Part shown: positions 18,901 to 30,938 of the stretch, in pieces | Layout of the letters: the number at the start of each line of letters is the position of its first letter | How positions within the stretch are numbered: position 1 is the stretch's first letter | Assembly (NCBI GenBank): GCA_949126835.1 | Contig: OX421495.1 | Coordinates: 995,001 to 1,059,000 of the forward strand | Length of the DNA stretch: 64,000 bases | DNA from: Anisus vortex | Taxonomy: Eukaryota > Mollusca > Gastropoda > Planorbidae | Reading direction: 5' to 3' | Translations under genes and position numbers: made by a program | The notes under the pieces: generated by a model | Told to the model about the DNA's origin: nothing | Database searches by the model: none | Seen by the model: the letters and a program-made list of their open reading frames with translations, nothing else

Positions 18901-20870
18901 GAGAAAAGATCTGCTGTTGTTTTGTTTTAATTAGTTGCCGGTATTGTACATTAAATTTCTTTTAATGCAACATAAAATTTGTTGGTAGATTCGAACACTT
19001 TAAAAAAAAAAATATATATCTTAGGTAGTTGTAGCAGTGCAAAGGGAATTGTCAGTTTTGATCAAACATAATTTGTTGATCGTCTTCAACTGTTCTACAG
19101 AGAACTGAAAACAACATCGCTAAATCCTATTGGCAGAATTTTAAAAACAATGAGGGTGTATCTGACTGGATAGCTGTATAAATGAATTAGCCAATGAGAT
19201 TATCAAATGTATTATCACTGCTTGTCCTCAACATTGGTTTAAAAGTACAACCAAAAACTAGATTCTTTAATTCTTCCACCTCAAAATTGTTGTTTAACCT
19301 GCATTTTTATTGGATTGATTTGTTTTCACGTTGACCTAATTCTTAATTTGTGTTTGTCTTGTTATGTGTTGATGAAATTAAATCCATTTTCTTGTTAAAA
19401 CACAAAAAAACAGCTCAAAAGACAAATCTGTCCCAGATGATTTTTTTTTATTTCTGTGATATTAACATTTTAAAATGAAAATGTTATTGTATGGATTTGA
19501 GTATTGTGCATTATTCATAAGATTGGTAAAGATGAATAATCCATCTACTAGACAAGTTGTAAAACGCATTCATCTTTAGTATAAGACCAGTAGTTTATGT
19601 TATCAAATATAATTACTCTTTGCCAGCAGTTTAATGACTGCAATGATTTCCCATTATACCCTGCTCCATTAAACAAATTATGAATGAATTCTTAGAACAT
19701 TATTGAAAGTTGATTGTGATTTAAAGTTTCACTTCCGTTGATGCATTTCTTATTGGCTATTTGTTGAGATAACTACGCGAAAAGTCGTATTACTTGGTTC
19801 ACTAAACTCCTTCTTAATTTTTAAGTGCAGGGTCTATTTAAATTAAATTAAGAACCACTCTCTTTGATTTTTTTGTTTTTAAAATCAATACATTTATTTA
19901 AAATTAGATATTGTACTTGTATTTTACTGATTAGTTTTAAACCATCTTGAATTAAATTACTGTTTTTGTGTGTTTGTTTCTTGTTTAATAAATTTGTTGA
20001 TTCTAAACAAAGCACACAAAGAAACAATAGTTACAAATACTAGAATACCTCCACATTTTCTTATATGACTGTGTTTGTTATAATAATTTGTTGTTAGTAT
20101 GAAAGTAATCGATTATATACAGTTGTTTTATGTTTAAATAAAGGCGGTATGTTATATGTTACAAATAATTGTTTGAATCTAACACAAAGTCTGGCATATC
20201 TTGTTTTATGAATATTTGTTTCCATAATTTTACAGTTCTTGATATATTATTGTTCTCATCACTCGCCTTTACTAGCTCAAATGTTCTTGTTGTTTTCTTC
20301 TCAGTTTATTAAATATATTATGATGATGGCATTGTAGTAAATTATAATAAAAAAAATTCGATATCAGGTCTCGGTGTTATCTTCTTATTGTTATCTGTGT
20401 TATCATTAATTAAGAATAGAGTGTTATATAGTGTCTGTATAAAGAACACTTAAAGTCAATGGATATAATTGATTATTGCGGCAATATAGAGAGTTGGTGG
20501 ACTAGTTACTTATCAAATGATATCATTGACTAGATATATAGTCACACATTAAACTGCTACAGAAATGTAGGCCAATGTTTGTGTTTAGTTGAGTGTATAC
20601 ATTTTTAAAAGTATAGCTTATTAAATTCTTTCAGAATTGTTAGCAGATTAATGATAAAATAGTAGGCCTATTCATTTTTTTTTACAATAGCAAGCAAAGG
20701 TTTCCATCAGACACCTTCATACATTTATAGTGAGAACAAATCGAACTATATATATATATACTCTTTGTTTTTCGAATAGATTTTCCTTAAAACTAAGAAG
20801 ATTCCTTGATGTGAACTACATATTTGTGTGCAATAAATATATATTTTTTTAAAATTTTGTTCTACCTTAT
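18901..20870. other. AT-rich intergenic stretch
   Basis: About 2 kb of A/T-rich unique-looking DNA with poly(A) signals near 19990 and 20140, and a (TA)n run near 20745. I see no gene, repeat or transposon in it; it may include distal 3' UTR of gene A. Confidence 0.5.
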
Positions 20871-21030
20871 GTCGGTCGCCATATTGCGCATGCGCCTACG
20901 AGGTCCGAATACACACACGAGAAGCAACCACCTCAATATTTGGCCTTCCAAACCCCCCCCCCCCCCTCTTCCCGCCCGTCGCGTCCACGCGAAGGGTTGT
21001 ACCAAGAAGAGCGTCTAGTCAAAGAGATTA
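20871..21030. promoter_or_regulatory. CpG-richer patch with a perfect NRF1-type palindrome
   Basis: GTCGCCATATTGCGCATGCG at about 20875 contains GCGCATGCGC (NRF1 consensus) next to CGCCATATT. A C14 run and CCCGTCGCGTCCACGCG follow. It looks promoter- or enhancer-like in otherwise AT-rich DNA, but no downstream exon was found. Confidence 0.3.
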
Positions 21031-21324
21031 TGCTCACCCCTGCAGAATGAAGGACACTTAGATAAAAAACGCTCCAAAACCTGCACTCACGCTAAGACCA
21101 AGAAGAATATCGCTTCTGAAGGGTCTTATTTCCAGGTGTCCTGACGTTTTGAACACGTCGCGGTAGGCACGCCCCGGCAAAGGAGTCTCACTCAACACCT
21201 CGGTTAGAATGTCACGCACCAGTGATCTCTTTAATGGACCACGACGTTGCTACGTAATGGCGTTGAGTTGAATTAAATTTTTCTATTTACACTCATAGCT
21301 GAAACTGCAATCATCGATGGTCTG

Positions 21325-21653
21325 TGACCTATTATTCACTGAATAGGTCAATTGCCCGATGACGCTAATTGTGACCTAGTTAAATTGTGACGCAGGTGCA
21401 GCAACGATGACCTAGTACAATTAAAATTCGACGCACATATTGAAATGTGACCTAATTTGATTGGGTTAAACTGTTAAACATATCATGTACATCGATTCGT
21501 GACCTACTTAAACTTCATTGAACATATCATGTACATCAACTGGTGACCTAGTTAAACTACATGGGAATCTTCATTCTCCTCTGAGTGATAATTGTCGAAC
21601 GATTGTCATCAAGAATTGACATGTCGCTCCCCTGATTTCTGCCATATTGACCT
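21325..21653 (+). promoter_or_regulatory. Cluster of eight nuclear-receptor-type half-sites
   Basis: TGACCT occurs at 21325, 21372, 21408, 21448, 21500, 21544 and 21648, and AGGTCA at 21345. Part of the pattern comes from a decayed repeat: the segment with ACATATCATGTACATC is duplicated at about 21475 and 21525. Function is unproven. Confidence 0.35.
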
Positions 21654-22311
21654 ATATTCTCCCCTCCATATTAAAACCATTTCTGAGCCCGGAGAACACG
21701 TTACCTCCATAATCGATCCCGTACTTCGTTTTGTTCTACGAAATCGAATACAAACACGCGAGCACAAGCCCTAAAAATCATTTCAACAGTCTGTTCAAAT
21801 ATCTGGAAAACATTCGATACCGATGAATTATTTTTAAAAAATCTCATTCCGTTCGTGAAGTTGGATATTGTTGTCTGTTTTGAAACGGCCAAGTGTCGCC
21901 CCCCCCCCCCCCCCCTTCTTTCTTACTTATTCCTACATGTCCCTAAGTGGAGTAAGCTAACCGTGTGTATTGCGCATACACCTGCGGCCCTAGACATATG
22001 ATGTGCTTTTGAGAAATCGCAATGCTGATACAACGTCTTTACAAGGTAACCAACCAACCATTGAAGATATAATCGATTACACTTAAAGAATAGATCCACA
22101 GCCACGGAGGACATTGCCCGTCAGAGAGAAAGACTCAAGGAACTGGATTTGATCAGCGAATCTTTGACATCGATCTCTTTCAACTGTGGGTCGAACATTT
22201 GTCTAAACTTCGGACTCTATTCTCAATAGCTTATTGTCAATAGTGTATTTACATCAGGGTGAGCTACATCTTTCGTGTGTGGGCCTTAAAATTATAAGTA
22301 AGTAAAAAAAA

Positions 22312-22415
22312 GTATCCCGTCGGACCAAATTGATCTATAGGGCGGTGAAGCAGCGTTCACCAGTTTCTGTGTCCTACTATGTGATTGTGTGGCCAGTACT
22401 ATGCCAGTACTATGT
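22312..22415 (-). mobile_element. SINE-1 3' fragment, reverse
   Basis: CGTCGGACCAAATTGATC then GAAGCAGCGTTCACCAGTTT and GATTGTGTGGCCAGTAC: the reverse complement of the family 3' end only. Confidence 0.75.
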
Positions 22416-22649
22416 ACATTTTACAAAACGAGAGAAGAAATACAAATATGACTTGTGTTATTGTTATTATTAATTCAACCCATCTCTTTATATTTCTGGC
22501 TAATCTTTATAATATCTGGATATATTGGATATAGTTCGTATTTCGTATAATATCCTCTTTTGACAAAATATTTTACCGGCGTCATTTGTGGATGACCTAA
22601 ATGTGTTACTATCACCAGTTACGAGAGCCTGCACAAAAATCTTATAAGT

Positions 22650-22808
22650 TTACAGACGTTCCTTCTAGATAGAAGATTATTACGTCCACTAGGCCCAAAT
22701 TCCTGCAAGGCGACAGGGATCGGTCGCTGGCAGAGATAGAACCCGCGACGTGTCAGTTGGTTTTTTTGGTTGACAGTGCGCTGAACTAACCGCTGGACCA
22801 GCCGGCTT
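22650..22808 (-). mobile_element. SINE-2, reverse copy
   Basis: ACAGACGTTCCTTCTAGATA through GATAGAACCCGCGACG to GCTGGACCAGCCGGCTT; close to the 18005 copy. A CRE octamer at 22816-22823 lies just beyond it. Confidence 0.85.
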
Positions 22809-23549
22809 AACTTGATGACGTCAATGCTTTTTACTTATTGAACAATTATCTATATATTTTTTTAATGAGCCCAAGGAATATTTGGAAAAACCTGTTTGGG
22901 ATTGAACTATTATTATTGGTTGAAGACACGGATGCCAACTTTAATAAAAATGAACCGGCAAAAGGAGCTGAACGTTCCCACATGTTTTATCTGGTAGAAA
23001 AATATATTTAGTTGCAACTAAACCACCTTTGTGTAGGCGTGATCTTGTGATTCAAAAAATATATTATTACTTTTTATTCTTTTTTGATTAAAGAGGCTTA
23101 TAAAATAAATACAATAGTCTTGGGTTAAATGTATTATACGGTTTGATAAAACGACTAGGCTGGCGACACTGAAAGAAGAGATATGTAACATTTAAACTGT
23201 AACGTGGCCTCGTTCTGATATCTGTAGTGAACGATTCAAGGCACTATGGTGTACTATACTGTACAACGGTCCGATTTTCAGGCAATCCGTACCAGGACAT
23301 GTCAGCCTTAACTAATGACACGCATGAGTGACGCTGTAGCTTCTCACCTTCCCTCACTCCCCCCCCCCCCCTCTACCAACACCCCCTCGCCCCACCCACT
23401 CCCCTTTCTTCTGTTCGCACCTTGTCTAAGCCACTCGTGCAGTGTGCATCATTGATTGAGGATCTCGGACGTAGAGAGCTGGGAGCTACAAGGACAGCTT
23501 CACTGGGATTGTGTGGCGTGGTAAAGTGAAAACGCGGATTGAATTCAGG

Positions 23550-23705
23550 CCAGCCGGTCACGTAGTGCGTAGTAGGCCTACATCGGACTGTCAAGTAAAC
23601 GACCCGGGTTCAAACTCTGCGACCAACCATTACCTGCCGCCCTGCAGGTCTTTTGGGCAAAGGACCTAATAAGCTTCTAGAAGGAACGTCTGTAGATTAT
23701 AAGAC
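23550..23705 (+). mobile_element. SINE-2, forward diverged copy
   Basis: CAGCCGGTCACGTAGTGCGT, CGGGTTCAAACTCTGC, TGCCGCCCTGCAGGTCTTTT and the tail TCTAGAAGGAACGTCTGTAG keep family order. The B box is altered and the tail shortened. Confidence 0.7.
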
Positions 23706-23744
23706 AATTAGAGATGAACTGCCAGAGACTGCCATGTTTTTTTT

Positions 23745-24330
23745 AAGATGTTGCCACTCAGGTGATGGCCTTAAAAAAATGAATGTTAGCACTCAGTAGA
23801 TGGCCATATTTTAAAAAAAAGGAATGTTAGCACTCAGTAGATGGCCATATTTAAAAAAAGGATTGTTAGCACTCAGTAGATGGCCATATTTAAAAAAAGA
23901 TTGTTAGCACTCAGTAGATGGCCATATTTAAAAAAAGGATTGTTAGCACTCAGTAGATGACCATATTTAAACAAAAAGGATTGTTAGCATTCAGTAGATG
24001 GCCATATTTAAACAAAAAGGATTGTTAGCACTCAGTAGATGGCCATATTTAAAAAAAGAATGTTTGCACTCAGTAGATGGCCATATTTTAAAAAAAGGAT
24101 TGTTAGCACTCAGTAGATGGCCGTATTTAAAAAAAGGATTGTTAGCACTCAGTAGATGACCATGTTTTACAAAAAAAGGATTGTTAGCACTCAGTAGATG
24201 GCCATATTTAAAAAAAGAATATTCGCACTCAGTAGATGGCCATATTTTAAAAAAGGATTGTTAGCACTCAGTAGATGGCCATATTAAAAAAAAAGGAATG
24301 TTCACATTCAAAGATGGCCATATTCTTAAT
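23745..24330 (+). repeat. 36-40-bp minisatellite, about 15 copies
   Basis: Unit TTAGCACTCAGTAGATGGCC plus ATATTTAAAAAAAGGATTG. Length varies because of the A run. The first and last units are the most diverged. Confidence 0.95.
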
Positions 24331-24589
24331 GACTGTTAGCACTCCATCAACAGGCTGTATATATATTATGAGTGGCCTAACGATAGGAGGTCGATTTCTG
24401 AACCTGGCCTAGTATTCATGTGAACTTGGCCTTTTATCTAATAATGATTGTATTGTAAACCGGAGCGGTTTCTGGGCCTTGATTAAGAGTAGTAGGCAAA
24501 GCTAGAAAGACATTGTCTATAAAAGCTCAGATTGTTAAGCCATAATTAAATTGAAAGTAAATAAGCTCCGCACAGATCATGCTGGTTGG

Positions 24590-25330
24590 TTGGGATAGTG
24601 AAGCTGTTTGCACTAGTTCCCATTCCGTTCGCGGAGATTGTGTGACCAGCTCAATGCCCAACCATCTTTACTTTGTCCCGGTTTGATGGACCTCAAATGT
24701 GTAAACCACCGATGCGCTACCATTAAGAGTACACCTTCGAGCTAACATCGGGGGGGGGGGGGGGGGAAGCCCCTTTTGTTCGTCGGTGTGGAGGAAGCAA
24801 TGTCCACAACACAGCCCATCTCACCAAGCCATGGTTCCTGGATGTCCAGGCCTATAGTCTGCATGATGGGAAGAAGTAGAGAAAGTGCACGTGACTGCGG
24901 AGACCGAAACCATTTGATGTGCGGCACGCTCTATCGACATTGTTGTCCCACCTTTAGCCACCCCATTTACATGGTTACGCCCCTGGGCTTAAGGGCCGGA
25001 AGGGTTGTCCTTTTCTTTTTAATGAGACATATACGATCTGTACAGACGTTTATATCTTGATACGAACTTTGAACCTGTCGCCTTTGAACTGGCTGTCTAA
25101 CGCGCTGCAGAGCTAGAACATAATTCCTCAACCATTTAACTTTGACTTAAAGCTTGTCTCTCTAGTTTGTTTGTTTTTATCAATAGGACATTAGGTTTGT
25201 GTAGGATCTATAAAATTCTTTTAAAGAATCTTAACCGACGCGAACTTCACCTCCATACTTTCATAGGCTCTTAGTTTCCCTCCATTTGCATTGATTTCTA
25301 GTCTGTATCCAATCAGATATAATTGATCAT
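24590..25330. other. Intergenic with SINE-1 scrap and G run
   Basis: Reverse SINE-1 remnant at 24590-24685 (TGTGACCAGCTCAATGCCCA). A G18 run lies at 24750-24767. GGTTACGCCCCTGGGCTTAA near 24974 resembles a DNA-transposon end. Nothing recognisable from 25000 to 25325. Confidence 0.45.
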
Positions 25331-25555
25331 AGGACCGGTGAAGCAGTGTTCACCAGCATACTAGGAAATTGTGTGGCCAGTACAATTCCCACCCGCGTTT
25401 ACTTGACCCCAACTAAAGTCAGGTACCCATCAGAGCTGGGCAGACTCACGGACTCCCTCCAGACGCGGGAACAAATCCTAGCCTTCACCAGGATTCGAAC
25501 CCAGGACCTTCGGCACGTCCGCCGAACGCGCTGCCACACGGCCACCGTGCGCCCC
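25325..25555 (-). mobile_element. SINE-1, reverse full-length copy
   Basis: Reverse complement of the complete family: GATCATAGGACCGGTGAAGC, CAGGTACCCATCAGAGCTGG, ACAAATCCTAGCCTTCACCA, B box GGATTCGAACCC, CCGAACGCGCTGCCACACGG. A C run follows. It shows the intact CAGGTACCCATCAGAGCTGG block that was amplified at 56565-57212. Confidence 0.9.
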
Positions 25556-25627
25556 CCCCCCCCCCCCCGAGTGAGTCGTTAAATAAATGGCATAAAAAAA
25601 CAGCATAGTCGCAGCAACCTTAGAATT

Positions 25628-27848
25628 TGTTGCGAACCACCATTGGCGCATGTCATTGTGAACCACCATTGGAGCATGTCATTGTGAACCACCATTGGCG
25701 CATGTCATTGTGAACCACCATTGGAGCATGTCATTGTGAACCACCATTGGCGCATGTCATTGTGAACCACCATTGGAGCATGTCATTGTGAACCACCATT
25801 GGCGCATGTCATTGTGAACCACCATTGGCGCATGTCATTGTGAACCACCATTGGCGCATGTCATTGTGAACCACCATTGGCGCATGTCATTGTGAACCAC
25901 CATTGGCGCATATAATTGTAAACCACCATTGGCTCATGTCATTATGAACCACCATTGGCTCATGTTATTGTGAACCACCATTGGTGCATGTCATTGTGAA
26001 CCACCATTGGCGCATGTCATTGTGAACCACCATTGGCGCATATAATTGTAAACCACCATTGGCTCATGTCATTATGAACCACCATTGGCTCATGTCATTG
26101 TGAACCACCATTGGCGCACGTCATTGTGAACCACCATAGGCTCATATGATTGTAAACCACCATTGGCTCATGTCATTATGAACCACCATTGGCTCATGTC
26201 ATTGTGAACCACCATTGGCTCATGTCATTGTGAACGACCATTGGCTCATGTCATTGTGAACCACCATTGGCGCATGTCATTGTGAACCACCATTGGCGCA
26301 TGTCATTGTGAACCACCATTGGCGCATGTCATTGTGAACCACCATTGGCGCATATAATTGTAAACCACCATTGGCTCATGTCATTATGAACCACCATTGG
26401 CTCATGTCATTGTGAACCACCATTGGTGCATGTCATTGTGAACCACCATTGGCGCATGTCATTGTGAACCACCATTGGCGCATATAATTGTAAACCACCA
26501 TTGGCTCATGTCATTATGAACCACCATTGGCTCATGTCATTATGAACCACCATTGGCTCATGTCATTATGAACCACCATTGGCTCATGTCATTATGAACC
26601 ACCATTGGCTCATGTCATTATGAACCACCATTGGCTCATGTCATTATGAACCACCATTGGCGCACGTCATTGTGAACCACCATTGGCTCATATAATTGTA
26701 AACCACCATTGGCTCATGTCATTATGAACCACCATTGGCTCATGTCATTATGAACCACCATTGGCTCATGTCATTGTGAACCACCATTGGCTCATATCAT
26801 TGTGAACCACCATTGGCGCACGTCATTGTGAACCACCATTGGCTCATATAATTGTAAACCACCATTGGCTCATGTCATTATGAACCACCATTGGCTCATG
26901 TCATTGTGAACCACCATTGGTGCATGTCATTGTGAACCACCATTGGCTCATATAATTGTAAACCACCATTGGCTCATGTCATTGTGAACCACCATTGGCT
27001 CATGTCATTGTGAACCACCATTGGTGCATGTCATTGTGAACCACCATTGGCGCATGTCATTGTGAACCACCATTGGCGCATATAATTGTAAACCACCATT
27101 GGCTCATGTCATTATGAACCACCATTGCCTCATGTCATTGTGAACCACCATTGGCGCACGTCATTGTGAACCACCATTGGCTCATATAATTGTAAACCAC
27201 CATTGGCTCATGTCATTATGAACCACCATTGGCTCATGTCATTGTGAACCACCATTGGCTCATGTCATTGTGAACGACCATTGGCTCATGTCATTGTGAA
27301 CCACCATTGGCGCACGTCATTGTGAACCACCATTGGCTCATATAATTGTAAACCACCATTGGCTCATGTCATTATGAACCACCATTGGCTCATGTCATTA
27401 TGAACCACCATTGGCTCATGTCATTATGAACCACCATTGGCTCATGTCATTATGAACCACCATTGGCTCATGTCATTATGAACCACCATTGGCTCATGTC
27501 ATTATGAACCACCATTGGCGCACGTCATTGTGAACCACCATTGGCTCATATAATTGTAAACCACCATTGGCTCATGTCATTATGAACCACCATTGGCTCA
27601 TGTCATTATGAACCACCATTGGCTCATGTCATTGTGAACCACCATTGGCTCATATCATTGTGAACCACCATTGGCGCACGTCATTGTGAACCACCATTGG
27701 CTCATATAATTGTAAACCACCATTGGCTCATGTCATTATGAACCACCATTGGCTCATGTCATTGTGAACCACCATTGGTGCATGTCATTGTGAACCACCA
27801 TTGGCTCATATAATTGTAAACCACCATTGGCTCATGTCATTGTGAGTT
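25628..27848 (+). repeat. 26-bp satellite, about 85 copies, with higher-order structure
   Basis: Unit core GAACCACCATTGGCGCATGT plus CATTGT. Main variants: GGCGCATGTC, GGCTCATGTC, GGCTCATATAATTGTAAACC, GGTGCATGTC and GGCGCACGTC. The variant order of the last part repeats with an exact 858-bp offset (33 units), e.g. CTCATATCAT at 26791 and 27649. It ends in LINE-B-associated sequence. Confidence 0.96.
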
Positions 27849-27859
27849 GGCAGGTATTT

Positions 27860-28150
27860 GTTCGTGCCACCAACAAGCGCAGTTATCGTTCTTATCTTAT
27901 ATATTATACTACAGACGCTCCTTCTATAAAGAAGATTATTGCGTCCTACGCTCATCCGTGGTCTGAATCTATCTAGTCTTGCATTTTCGATTAGTGTTTT
28001 AAATGATGTCAAGCTACTGGTTTTCCTGATTTATTCATGCAGCCCATTCTATGCCCGGATACCACTCGGGAAGAAAGAGTACTTACGGTATATTATGATA
28101 ATGTTCTCTCATAATTGAAAAGAAAAGTGTTTTTGTCCATATGTTTATCT
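27860..28150 (-). mobile_element. LINE-B 3'-end fragment, reverse, between two satellites
   Basis: CAGACGCTCCTTCTATAAAG and GATTATTGCGTCCTACGCTC are the reversed LINE-B tail; ACCACTCGGGAAGAAAGAGT is the coding remnant. A similar sequence of about 47 bp (GAGTTGGCAGGTATTTGTTC; GAGTTGGCAAGTATTTGTTG) lies on both sides, at 27842 and 28159. Confidence 0.75.
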
Positions 28151-28249
28151 GAGCCTATGAGTTGGCAAGTATTTGTTGGTCCCACCTATAAGCATAGTTT
28201 TCGTTGATGTTACTTTATTGTAAATAAAAATATAAAATGAACACATTGA

Positions 28250-30525
28250 TCTACACGAGGATACACTAGGATACACTAGGATACACTAGGATACACTAGG
28301 ATACACTAGGATACACTAGGATATACCAGGATACACTAGGATACACTAGGATACACTAGGATACACTAGGATACACTAGGATACACTAGGATACACTAGG
28401 ATATACCAGGATACACTAGGATACACTAGGATACACTAGGATACACTAGGATACACTAGGATACACTAGGATACACTAGGATACACTAGGATACACTAGG
28501 ATACACTAGGATACACTAGGATATACCAGGATACACTAGGATACACTAGGATACACTAGGATACACTAGGATACACTAGGATACACTAGGATACACTAGG
28601 ATATACCAGGATACACTAGGATATACCAGGATACACTAGGATATACCAGGATACACTAGGATATACCAGGATACACTAGGATACACTAGGATACACTAGG
28701 ATACACTAGGATACACTAGGATACACTAGGATATACCAGGATACACTAGGATATACCAGGATACACTAGGATACACTAGGATACACTAGGATACACTAGG
28801 ATACACTAGGATACACTAGGATACACTAGGATACACTAGGATACACTAGGATATACCAGGATACACTAGGATACACTAGGATACACTAGGATACACTAGG
28901 ATACACTAGGATACACTAGGATACACTAGGATATACCAGGATACACTAGGATATACCAGGATACACTAGGATATACCAGGATACACTAGGATACACTAGG
29001 ATACACTAGGATACACTAGGATATACCAGGATACACTAGGATACACTAGGATACACTAGGATACACTAGGATACACTAGGATATACCAGGATACACTAGG
29101 ATACACTAGGATACACTAGGATACACTAGGATACACTAGGATACACTAGGATATACCAGGATACACTAGGATACACTAGGATACACTAGGATACACTAGG
29201 ATACACTAGGATACACTAGGATATACCAGGATACACTAGGATACACTAGGATACACTAGGATACACTAGGATACACTAGGATACACTAGGATACACTAGG
29301 ATATACCAGGATACACTAGGATACACTAGGATACACTAGGATACACTAGGATACACTAGGATACACTAGGATACACTAGGATATACCAGGATACACTAGG
29401 ATATACTAGGATACACTAGGATACACTAGGATACACTAGGATACACTAGGATACACTAGGATACACTAGGATACACTAGGATATACCAGGATACACTAGG
29501 ATACACTAGGATACACTAGGATACACTAGGATACACTAGGATACACTAGGATATACCAGGATACACTAGGATACACTAGGATACACTAGGATACACTAGG
29601 ATACACTAGGATACACTAGGATACACTAGGATACACTAGGATATACCAGGATACACTAGGATACACTAGGATATACCAGGATACACTAGGATACACTAGG
29701 TTACACTAGGATACACTAGGATACACTAGGATACACTAGGATACACTAGGATATACCAGGATACACTAGGATATACCAGGATACACTAGGATACACTAGG
29801 ATACACTAGGATACACTAGGATACACTAGGATACACTAGGATACACTAGGATACACTAGGATATACCAGGATACACTAGGATACACTAGGATACACTAGG
29901 ATACACTAGGATACACTAGGATACACTAGGATACACTAGGATATACCAGGATACACTAGGATATACCAGGATACACTAGGATACACTAGGATACACTAGG
30001 ATACACTAGGATACACTAGGATACACTAGGATACACTAGGATATACCAGGATACACTAGGATACACTAGGATACACTAGGATACACTAGGATACACTAGG
30101 ATACACTAGGATATACCAGGATACACTAGGATACACTAGGATACACTAGGATACACTAGGATACACTAGGATACACTAGGATACACTAGGATACACTAGG
30201 ATACACTAGGATATACCAGGATACACTAGGATACACTAGGATACACTAGGATACACTAGGATACACTAGGATACACTAGGATACACTAGGATACACTAGG
30301 ATATACCAAGATACACTAGGATACACTAGGATACACTAGGATATACCAGGATACACTAGGATACACTAGGATACACTAGGATACACTAGGATACACTAAG
30401 ATACACTAGGATACACTAGGATACACTAGGATACACTAGGATACACTAGGATACACTAGGATACACTAAGATACACTAGGATACACTAGGATACACTAGG
30501 ATACACTAGGATATACTAGGATACA
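28250..30525 (+). repeat. 10-bp satellite, about 228 copies
   Basis: Unit ATACACTAGG. The variant ATATACCAGG appears about 32 times, most often 70-80 bp apart, sometimes in 20-bp alternation. This gives a loose higher-order period of seven to eight units. Very few other changes. Confidence 0.97.
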
Positions 30526-30891
30526 CAGTTGTGGCGTTTATCTCTCGGGTTAATCAGCGTTTTCTATTTCTCGGTAACTCTACGTCACCAGCGTCATCAC
30601 CGAGTGAACCAGTTAGTTACATTTTGACGAACTACTAGCTAAAACTAACACTACAGTTCCATCCAGGTACATACGGTAATAATAATTGTGACTATGGAAG
30701 GTAATTTGATGAAGGTTTGTTTGCTTTGTGTTTTATTTAAGTGCCGACATGCGATTCGGTGAGATAACTGTCGGATAGAGAGTTTGCATTAGAGCGACTA
30801 CGCATTTCGGCACTTTGACCAATCCACAATATTATTGGCACCCTGACAAATTCACATTACGGCGCATCGACCAATCCACATTTTGGTACAT

Positions 30892-30892
<1 letters not shown>
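30526..30892. other. Spacer between satellite and LINE-A copy 3
   Basis: No ORF. Contains a decayed repeat, GACCAATCCACA and ACCCTGACAAATTCACAT (about 30818-30885), which reappears beyond the other end of LINE-A at 32870-32915, so the LINE sits inside a locally repeated sequence. Confidence 0.5.

Positions 30893-30938
<46 letters not shown>

Noticed and set aside
18776..18965. 64-codon ORF with 12-residue repeats
   Set aside because: Product of a 36-bp minisatellite; no coding context.
25628..30525. Regularly repeated arrays as CRISPR-like
   Set aside because: Units are contiguous with no unique spacers, and the context is a eukaryotic genome with introns and retrotransposons.
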